Source of the DNA: an uncultured Prevotellaceae bacterium
GTDB taxonomy: Bacteria; Bacteroidota; Bacteroidia; Bacteroidales; Bacteroidaceae
Assembly (NCBI GenBank): GCA_900318115.1
Contig: ONJJ01000027.1
Span: 1-46,809, forward strand
Direction of reading: 5' to 3'
DNA length: 46,809 bases
Part shown: positions 41,508-46,809 of the stretch, in pieces
How the letters are laid out: each line of letters begins with the position of its first letter
Position numbering within the stretch: the first letter of the stretch is position 1
The notes under the pieces: generated by a model
What the model was told of the DNA's origin: nothing
Seen by the model: the letters and a program-made list of their open reading frames with translations, nothing else
Database searches by the model: none
Translations under genes and position numbers: made by a program

Positions 41508-42029
41508 ATGAAACGAACCATCCTCGTCTGCGATGATAACGCCGGCATTCTGACCGCCATGCAGTATGCCCTGGCAGATACCTTCCAGCGCATACTGACG
41601 CTGACACAGCCCGAAGAGCTCTTGCGCACGATGGCTGCTGAGCGCGTGGACATCGTGCTGCTGGACATGAACTTCTCCCTCGGCACCAACAGCGGTCGCG
41701 AGGGGATGCACTGGCTGCAAGTGCTACGTCAGGCTCACCCCGACGTGCCCGTGGTCATGCTCACAGCCTATGGCGACGTGCCGCTGGCTGTGCGCACCCT
41801 GAAGAGTGGTGCTGCCGACTTCATCACCAAGCCATGGGACAACGACGAACTCATTGCCAAACTGCTCAACGTGCTGGAAGCTCAGCAGCAACTGGCACCA
41901 CTGGATGAGGTGGAGATGGAGCACATACGCCGTGCCGTGGATCGTGCCGACGGCAACCTCACTGCGGCGGCAAAGATGTTGGGCCTGACCCGGCAGACGT
42001 TGTACAACAAGTTGAAAGCCCATCCCTAA
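41508..42029 (+). CDS. Response regulator: receiver plus Fis-type HTH, no AAA+ domain
   Basis: 173 aa. The receiver domain (about 3-118) has the acidic pair DD (9-10), phosphoacceptor Asp53 (IVLLDMNF), Thr in VVMLTAYG and Lys in ITKPWDND. The LLDMNF/KPWDN variants are those of Bacteroidetes NtrC-type regulators. After a short linker a Fis-type HTH follows (about 130-172, IRRAVDRADGNLTAAAKMLGLTRQTLYNKLKAH). The sigma-54 AAA+ domain normally between them is absent, giving an ActR/PrrA-like layout that should not contact sigma-54. The kinase gene starts 43 bp on. It probably controls the adjacent exporter. Confidence 0.9.
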   Translation: MKRTILVCDDNAGILTAMQYALADTFQRILTLTQPEELLRTMAAERVDIVLLDMNFSLGTNSGREGMHWLQVLRQAHPDVPVVMLTAYGDVPLAVRTLKSGAADFITKPWDNDELIAKLLNVLEAQQQLAPLDEVEMEHIRRAVDRADGNLTAAAKMLGLTRQTLYNKLKAHP

Positions 42030-42030
42030 C

Positions 42031-42046
42031 CCCTCCCAAGGGAGGG
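42031..42046. repeat. CCCTCCC-AA-GGGAGGG hairpin between regulator and kinase genes
   Basis: Perfect 7-bp stem just after the regulator stop. Member of the C/G hairpin family of this region. Confidence 0.7.
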
Positions 42047-42071
42047 AAATTCAAATCCTCAAGAAGTGATT

Positions 42072-42968
42072 ATGTTAGTAATAGACTTGTTAGCCTCCTC
42101 TTTCAGCCTGTTTAATCTCCCATCCCTTTGGGAGGGGCTGGGGGTGGGCTTTTCTGTTTTCTTTGTTCTTCTCTTTCTTTTCTTTGTTCGCCACCAGCGC
42201 TCGCTTCGTCAGCGTGCCTACCTGATGCGTGAAGCCATCCGCAACCGCGACTGGTCGTTCCGGCTCAACACTAAGGGACTGACCAGCGGCGAGCGGGCGA
42301 TGCAGGAGGTGATGAACGACTTGGGTGAGATCATTCATCAGCAGGTGAACCAGCGCGAGGTGGAGTCGTGGGAACGCCTTACGCGTGTGCTGACCCATGA
42401 GATTATGAACTCCACAGCTCCCATCGCCAGCATCAGTCAGAGCCTGCTCCGTCGTGATGACGTCGTAGGTACGCCTCTCGAGGCAGGCATACGCAGCATC
42501 AACACCACCGCCACGCGCCTGATCACGTTCGTAGAGAGCTATCGCAAGCTCGCCCAACTGCAACAGCCGAAGCCCGAGGACGTCCGCCTCGAAACGTTCT
42601 TCGCCGAAGTGCAACGCCTCTATCCGCAGCTGACGTGGGATGTAGTAGGCATGGACGAGGTAATCGTACACACCGACCCCGTGCTCCTTCAGCAGGTGGT
42701 GGTGAACCTGGTGAAGAATGCTGTGGAGGCAGGAGCGAGGAGGATAAAGGCGGGAGGAGAGTCTCTGCTTATCTCCAACGACGGCGCTCCCATCCCCGCC
42801 GCCGACCGCGACAGCATCTTTATCCCCTTCTTCACCACCAAGCACAGAGGTACCGGCATCGGCCTCGCCCTCTCCCGCCAGATCATGGTGCGGCAGGGTG
42901 GCGACCTCGAACTCATGGACCAACCCGAGACAGGCTACACCGTGACGTTTAGGCTGTCGTTCGCCTGA
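42072..42968 (+). CDS. Membrane sensor histidine kinase
   Basis: 298 aa. Two hydrophobic segments (about 1-14 and 27-40) with a very short loop, then a coiled linker, DHp domain with phospho-His109 (VLTHEIMNSTAPI), and ATPase domain with N box (LVKNAVEAG), ISNDGAPI, and FFTTKHRGTGIGLALSRQIM. The loop between the helices (NLPSLWEGLGVG) is encoded by a C/G hairpin repeat (42117-42134), apparently an insertion. Almost no periplasmic sensor part, so signals are probably sensed within the membrane or from the exporter. The ATG at 42072 is preferred over a GTG at 42066. Confidence 0.88.
   Translation: MLVIDLLASSFSLFNLPSLWEGLGVGFSVFFVLLFLFFVRHQRSLRQRAYLMREAIRNRDWSFRLNTKGLTSGERAMQEVMNDLGEIIHQQVNQREVESWERLTRVLTHEIMNSTAPIASISQSLLRRDDVVGTPLEAGIRSINTTATRLITFVESYRKLAQLQQPKPEDVRLETFFAEVQRLYPQLTWDVVGMDEVIVHTDPVLLQQVVVNLVKNAVEAGARRIKAGGESLLISNDGAPIPAADRDSIFIPFFTTKHRGTGIGLALSRQIMVRQGGDLELMDQPETGYTVTFRLSFA
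42117..42134. repeat. C/G hairpin repeat inside the kinase gene
   Basis: CTCCCA-TCCCTT-TGGGAG, followed by GGGCTGGGGGTGGGC. Same family as 42031, 43804, 43928 and 46418. Translated in frame it gives LPSLWEGLGVG between the two membrane helices. Confidence 0.65.
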
Positions 42969-42983
42969 ACACCATTATTAAAT

Positions 42984-43015
42984 CTGGGCGGCTATCCTCA
43001 CGGACGGCCGCCCAG
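42984..43015. terminator. Hairpin CTGGGCGGC/GCCGCCCAG after the kinase gene
   Basis: Nine-bp stem with 14-nt loop, 16 bp beyond the kinase stop and between convergent genes. No T-run. Confidence 0.5.
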
Positions 43016-43107
43016 CGTCTTCATCAAAGCATGATGAAGCAGGTAATATCGTTGTGCTGCGATAGAATCGCAGTGGAAGAGACGGGACAGGGGAATGACT
43101 GACAGCA

Positions 43108-43782
43108 CTATAATAGCGTCTTCTCCACTACCATACCGTCGAGCAGGTTGATGGTGCGTGAGGCGAAGGAGGCGTCGTGCTGCGAGTGGGTGACCATGAC
43201 GACGGTGGTGCCTTCGGCGTTGAGCTGTGTGAGCAGGTCCATAACCTCCTTGCCGTTCTTGGTGTCGAGGTTACCTGTGGGCTCGTCGGCGAGGACCAGC
43301 TTGGGTTTGACCACAACGGCACGGGCGATGGCCACGCGTTGCTGCTGTCCGCCGGAGAGTTGCTGTGGATAGTGCTGGGCGCGGTGGCTGATGGCCATGC
43401 GACGCATGATTTCCTCTACGCGCTCTTTGCGTTCCTTGGCAGGCACGCCGAGGTACTTCAGCGGCAGCTCGATGTTTGCCTCCACGGTGAGTTCGTCGAT
43501 GAGGTTGAAGCTCTGGAAGACGAAACCGATCTCGCCGCGGCGCGTGAAGGTGCGCTGGCGCTCCTTCAGGTGGCCAACTTCCTTGCCGTCGAGCCAGTAC
43601 TCTCCCTCTGTGGGATTGTCCAGCAGACCGAGGATGTTCAGCAGCGTCGATTTGCCGCAACCCGAAGGACCCATGATGGCGACGAACTCGCCGTCCTTCA
43701 CTTCCAGTGTGATGCCCCCGAGGGCCGTGGTCTCCACAACGTCTGTGCGGAAGACCTTCTTGATGTTCTGTAGTTTAATCAT
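43108..43782 (-). CDS. ABC transporter ATP-binding protein, MacB/LolD type
   Basis: 224 aa. Walker A MGPSGCGKST (37-46), Q-loop FVFQSFNLIDELTV, signature LSGGQQQRVAIARA (about 140-153), Walker B LVLADEPTGNLDT and VTHSQHD. This is the MacB/LolD class that works by mechanotransmission with FtsX-like permeases rather than by alternating access. The ATG at 43782 is the family start. Upstream in-frame codons come from a hairpin repeat (LPSLREGQGGG). The cognate permeases are encoded just upstream on the same strand. Confidence 0.94.
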   Translation of the reverse strand: MIKLQNIKKVFRTDVVETTALGGITLEVKDGEFVAIMGPSGCGKSTLLNILGLLDNPTEGEYWLDGKEVGHLKERQRTFTRRGEIGFVFQSFNLIDELTVEANIELPLKYLGVPAKERKERVEEIMRRMAISHRAQHYPQQLSGGQQQRVAIARAVVVKPKLVLADEPTGNLDTKNGKEVMDLLTQLNAEGTTVVMVTHSQHDASFASRTINLLDGMVVEKTLL

Positions 43783-43803
43783 AATAGCGGACCCACCCCC
43801 CTG

Positions 43804-43822
43804 CCCCTCCCTTAGGGAGGGG
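43804..43822. repeat. CCCCTCCCT-TA-GGGAGGGG hairpin upstream of the ABC ATPase gene
   Basis: Eight-bp stem 22 bp before the ATPase ATG, between the permease and ATPase genes. It may affect translation of the ATPase. Confidence 0.65.
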
Positions 43823-43927
43823 AGTAGAATGTATTTGTCTTCAGAGAGGCACAAGGGTCATTGTTTATGGGTTAAAGATTAATTAAATTCTATTGAATCT
43901 GAACTATTCTTGAAAAGTAACCTCACT

Positions 43928-43966
43928 CCCCTCCCTCCAGGGAGGGGGAGGGGGTGGGTCTTTTTT
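43928..43966. repeat. CCCCTCCCT/AGGGAGGGG repeat with GGTGGGTCTTTTTTACTC tail
   Basis: It directly follows the stop of the large permease gene (minus strand). The tail GGTGGGTCTTTTTTACTC recurs behind the paralogous permease at 46432-46448, so gene and 3' flank were probably duplicated together. Confidence 0.65.
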
Positions 43967-46319
43967 ACTCCTTCTTCAAATACTCCACCGGGTTATCGTT
44001 GGCCACGCGCCTTGTCTGGATGAACACGACGGCGGCGATGATGAGGATGATGAAGAGGGCGTCGATGGCGAAGACCGTCCACGGGAGCGCCACCTTGTAG
44101 GCGAACTGCTGCATGAGCAGCGTGCTCAGATACCACCCCAAGGCTACGCCGACGGCAATGGAGGGCAGGGCGATGACGGCGATGCTGCGAGCAAACAGCA
44201 GCTGGACCTCGCTCATGGTTGCACCGATGACTTTGCGGATGGCCAGCTCGCGCGAGCGGCGCTGCACCTCGTCGCGGACATAACCTATCAGTCCGATGAG
44301 GGTGATGAGCAGCGAGGCGATGCAACCAATCATGACGAGGTCACGTGTGCGCTGCGTCTCCTGATACTGGTCGGCCATCTCGTTGGAATAGAGCTTCACA
44401 GTGAGCTCGGCATCGGGGTAAAGACGGTCGCAGAGTTGCTGCACGGTTGTGATGTTTTCGGGTGTGACGCACTGAAGCTTCATCATGATATAGTGCGTGA
44501 AGACATTGCCGTTGACGACCATGATGGGTCGCTCCTCGCGTGACACTAACGAGCCTAACGTGAAGTCCTTCACCACGCCCACGACGGTCAACGGGTATTG
44601 GTTTCCTAACGAGGAATTGATGAACTGCCGCCCCACGACGTCGTCGATGCCCGCCACCTCTTTCATCTTCTGGGCAAAGTGCTCGTCCACCAGCATCTCC
44701 GGCTGCCAGCCTTGATGGTTCAGGCGTTCGAAGTCGCGGCCGCGCACAATCTGCAGGCCCATCGTTTCCACCAGTCCACCCTCTGCAAAGAACATGTTGG
44801 CACAGTTGAACAGCTCCTGCGGATTGCCGGGCACGAGCACGTTGTCTCCGCTCTGCAGATTGCAGAAGAGCGAGTAGGCAGCAGCGGTCCTCTCGACGCA
44901 CGGCAGGTTCTCTATTTCGCGGGCCAACGAATAGATGGAGTCGCCATGGAGGGCAGACACGTTGACGTAAGCCACCTTGTCATACTGATAGCCCATGTCC
45001 GTATGGAGCATGAAGCTGTATTGCCGATAGATGGTGGTGAGCACGCAGAGCAGCATCGTGGAGAGCACGAACTGGAAGGCCAGCAGCGACAGCTTCCAAA
45101 CGCGTTTGCTCTCGCTGTACAGGCGGTAGGCGTAGGTGAGCGGGATGCGCGAGTAGATGAAGCCTGGCAGGATGCCGCAGCAGAGCAGCACGATGAGGCA
45201 GACTGTGAGCAGCACCGCGAATGTCTGCCGCGAGAAGAGTGCCTGGACGCTGACGCCCAGCAGGTCGCGCGTCAGGTCCTGCCCGGCATAGAGCAGCAGC
45301 GTCATCAAGATGAGGGCAGCCAGCAAGTGAAGGGCTGCTTCGCCGATGGAGCCGAGGAAGAACTCCCGATTGGGGGCGCCGAGCACCTTGCGCACAGCCA
45401 CCTGACGGGCACGCCCCACCAGCGAACTGATGACGACGAGGATGTAGTTCATCACCGCCGTGAAGAGCATCACCAGCGCCACCACGGCGAGGATGATGCA
45501 GGTGGTGCGCACGGTGGTGTCCTTCATGCGCTGCCCCGTGACGCTCACCATCTCAATGCCTGCGTCGGTGTAGCCTACTTGCTTCAGGTCATTCCACGGG
45601 AGAATGCGCTGCAGCAGCTCTTTGACCTCGCCGCGCACCATGTCCATGTCGGCATCGGGACGCAAGCGTACATACGAATGGTAGCGGTCGTTGCCGATGA
45701 GGTTCGCGGTGCCGTCCCAGGCGTAGGTGCCGACGGAGGGCATCGACATGAGGATATCGAAGCGCGCGAAGGTGGAGTTCTCGGGATAGTCCTCATAGAC
45801 GCCGCAGATGGTCATCGGCTTCTGCGGTGCCGAGGCGAAGCAGAACGTCTGGCCGACGACCTCGCCGCCTATCTTCTCGCTCAGCCGACGGCTGATCATG
45901 CACTGCCCGGCTGTGGAGAGAATCTGCTTGGCATCGCCCAGTAGCGTCCTTGTGGCGAAGATGTTGAAGAAGCAGGAATCGGCAAACACCGCCTCTTCAA
46001 AGGAGTGCCGACTGCCGTCCTCCAGCGTCAGCTTCTCGTCGCCGAACTGTGCGGTGTAGCGCGTGGCCGTCACCACCTCGGGAATCTCCTGCGCCAGCAC
46101 AGGTGCGATGCCGCCCGACGTGGCGCTGTGTTGCTGCAGTTCTTCGCCCGCACGCTGGAACGTTTCTTGCAACTCATACACATGCTCCTTGTCCACGATG
46201 CAGCGGTCGTAACTGCGTTCCAACTGCACCTTGGCCAGCAACACGAGGCCCACGGTGAGACCTACGGTGAGCGAGGTAATCTTGATGAAGGCGCCTTGGC
46301 CCTTGGCAAATGGATGCAT
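43965..46319 (-). CDS. FtsX/MacB-type ABC permease
   Basis: 784 aa, with the layout of Bacteroidetes tandem permeases: N-terminal membrane helix (about 12-28), a large periplasmic MacB_PCD domain (about 40-260), three helices (about 275-385) with the ARQVAVRKVLGAPNREFF coupling loop, a second helix near 415, a second periplasmic domain, and three C-terminal helices with RSRELAIRKVIGATMSEVQ and ending NPVEYLKKE. It works with the MacB-type ATPase, adaptor and TolC-type channel in export of peptides, lipids or drugs; the substrate is not readable. The first residues (MHPFAKGQ) resemble a repeat-derived segment, so the start is uncertain. Confidence 0.88.
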   Translation of the reverse strand: MHPFAKGQGAFIKITSLTVGLTVGLVLLAKVQLERSYDRCIVDKEHVYELQETFQRAGEELQQHSATSGGIAPVLAQEIPEVVTATRYTAQFGDEKLTLEDGSRHSFEEAVFADSCFFNIFATRTLLGDAKQILSTAGQCMISRRLSEKIGGEVVGQTFCFASAPQKPMTICGVYEDYPENSTFARFDILMSMPSVGTYAWDGTANLIGNDRYHSYVRLRPDADMDMVRGEVKELLQRILPWNDLKQVGYTDAGIEMVSVTGQRMKDTTVRTTCIILAVVALVMLFTAVMNYILVVISSLVGRARQVAVRKVLGAPNREFFLGSIGEAALHLLAALILMTLLLYAGQDLTRDLLGVSVQALFSRQTFAVLLTVCLIVLLCCGILPGFIYSRIPLTYAYRLYSESKRVWKLSLLAFQFVLSTMLLCVLTTIYRQYSFMLHTDMGYQYDKVAYVNVSALHGDSIYSLAREIENLPCVERTAAAYSLFCNLQSGDNVLVPGNPQELFNCANMFFAEGGLVETMGLQIVRGRDFERLNHQGWQPEMLVDEHFAQKMKEVAGIDDVVGRQFINSSLGNQYPLTVVGVVKDFTLGSLVSREERPIMVVNGNVFTHYIMMKLQCVTPENITTVQQLCDRLYPDAELTVKLYSNEMADQYQETQRTRDLVMIGCIASLLITLIGLIGYVRDEVQRRSRELAIRKVIGATMSEVQLLFARSIAVIALPSIAVGVALGWYLSTLLMQQFAYKVALPWTVFAIDALFIILIIAAVVFIQTRRVANDNPVEYLKKE

Positions 46320-46442
46320 TTTATGAATGAAAAATGAAAGAGTGAATAATGAAAAATAAAAGTTACTATAAGGAGAGCGTCTCGTTCAGCATGAAAGTTA
46401 CGCGCCAGCCTTCTCCTCTCCCTTGGGAGGGGTGGGTCTTTT
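46320..46442. repeat. Spacer between paralogous permease genes: AATGAAAAAT repeats and C/G hairpin
   Basis: AATGAAAAATGAAA-type repeats (about 46324-46360), similar to the stretch inside the GH95 gene, and a hairpin CTCCC-TT-GGGAG (46418-46429) with the GGTGGGTCTTTTTTACTC tail. No gene. Confidence 0.6.
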
Positions 46443-46809
46443 TTACTCCGTCTTAATACTGTTCACCGGATTCTCCGTGGCGGCGCGCCAGCCTTGGATG
46501 CCGACGGTGGCGAGGGTGATGACCGAGACGGCGAGGAGGGCCAACGGGAAGAGCCACCAGTAGATGGGAGTGCGCTCGGCGAAGCTCATCAGCCACTGGT
46601 GCCCGATGTACCAGGCGAGAGGTGCGGCGAGGACGAAGGCGACGAGGATAAGTAGGACGTAGCGGCGGCTGAGCATCAGCAGGATGGCTTCCTCGGTGCT
46701 GCCGAAGACTTTGCGGATGCCAATCTCCTTGCGGCGGTACTCCGTCTCGAAGAGCGTCAGGCAGAAGACACCGATGAGGGTGATGACGAGGCAAATGATG
46801 CTGAAGAGC
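46443..46809 (-). CDS. FtsX/MacB-type ABC permease, C-terminal part (cut by window end)
   Basis: Only the last 121 residues are in the window. The frame is open to the right edge. It contains FSIICLVITLIGVFCLTLFE (membrane helix), YRRKEIGIRKVFGSTEEAIL (coupling loop), two more helices and the end NPVNSIKTE. Clearly a paralogue of the permease at 43965-46319, lying upstream in the same operon. An internal ATG at 46676 is not the true start. Confidence 0.85.
   Translation of the reverse strand, partial: LFSIICLVITLIGVFCLTLFETEYRRKEIGIRKVFGSTEEAILLMLSRRYVLLILVAFVLAAPLAWYIGHQWLMSFAERTPIYWWLFPLALLAVSVITLATVGIQGWRAATENPVNSIKTE

Overview
The window is chromosomal DNA of a gut- or rumen-type Bacteroidales bacterium, most likely Prevotellaceae. 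This rests on -7 boxes of the form TAnnTTTG, a near lack of Shine-Dalgarno sites in host genes, short VYDLQGR/GIYI..GQK secretion tails on glycosidases, the acpP-fabF-rnc cluster, and lineage-typical families (DUF3108, Big_5 lipoprotein, bacterial GH3, YbjQ-SHOCT). The species is not proven from sequence alone.

Layout. 0-3.8 kb: an AlbA_2/Schlafen-type ATPase, an N-terminally truncated IS1182-like transposase, then about 1 kb of non-coding repeats: a large inverted-repeat element with TGCAGTAGATT iterons, a tandem array of small hairpins, a possible small RNA, and a 152-bp MITE. 3.8-5.8 kb: a YbjQ/SHOCT protein and a three-gene DUF3791-DUF3990 operon joined by ATGA overlaps, a candidate ADP-ribosyltransferase-like toxin module. 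5.9-9.1 kb: a GH95 alpha-L-fucosidase followed by a decayed GH43 gene. 9.1-12.2 kb: a priA gene that has lost its N-terminal domain at the edge of an AT-rich foreign island, followed by insertion-sequence debris and repeats. 12.2-16.9 kb: a secreted PL11 rhamnogalacturonan lyase with a long beta-repeat tail.

17.35-24.29 kb: a 6.9-kb integrative element in the 3' end of tRNA-Phe, bounded by perfect 28-bp direct repeats. It carries a tyrosine integrase beside one end, an excisionase-like HTH protein, a RecA-fold ATPase, several unknown proteins (one resembling small terminases, one with an RHH-like start), GGTGGTAG direct repeats near both ends, and its own terminator placed to replace the one it separated from tRNA-Phe. 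No relaxase or transfer gene is visible. It is the best candidate here for an undescribed system, possibly a phage satellite.

24.6-36.9 kb: ordinary core genome. tRNA-Pro, a BlaI-type repressor, the acpP-fabF-rnc-GH3-Big_5-DUF3108 series, murF-pdxB, and, divergently, folP and the c-di-AMP synthase gene. 37-38.5 kb: a GH29 alpha-L-fucosidase. 38.6-46.8 kb: an export cluster (HlyD adaptor, TolC-type channel, response regulator, histidine kinase, MacB-like ATPase, two FtsX-type permeases, the last cut by the window end). Small C/G hairpins (CCCTCCC..GGGAGGG) are scattered through it, and two such insertions appear to have been absorbed in frame into coding sequence.
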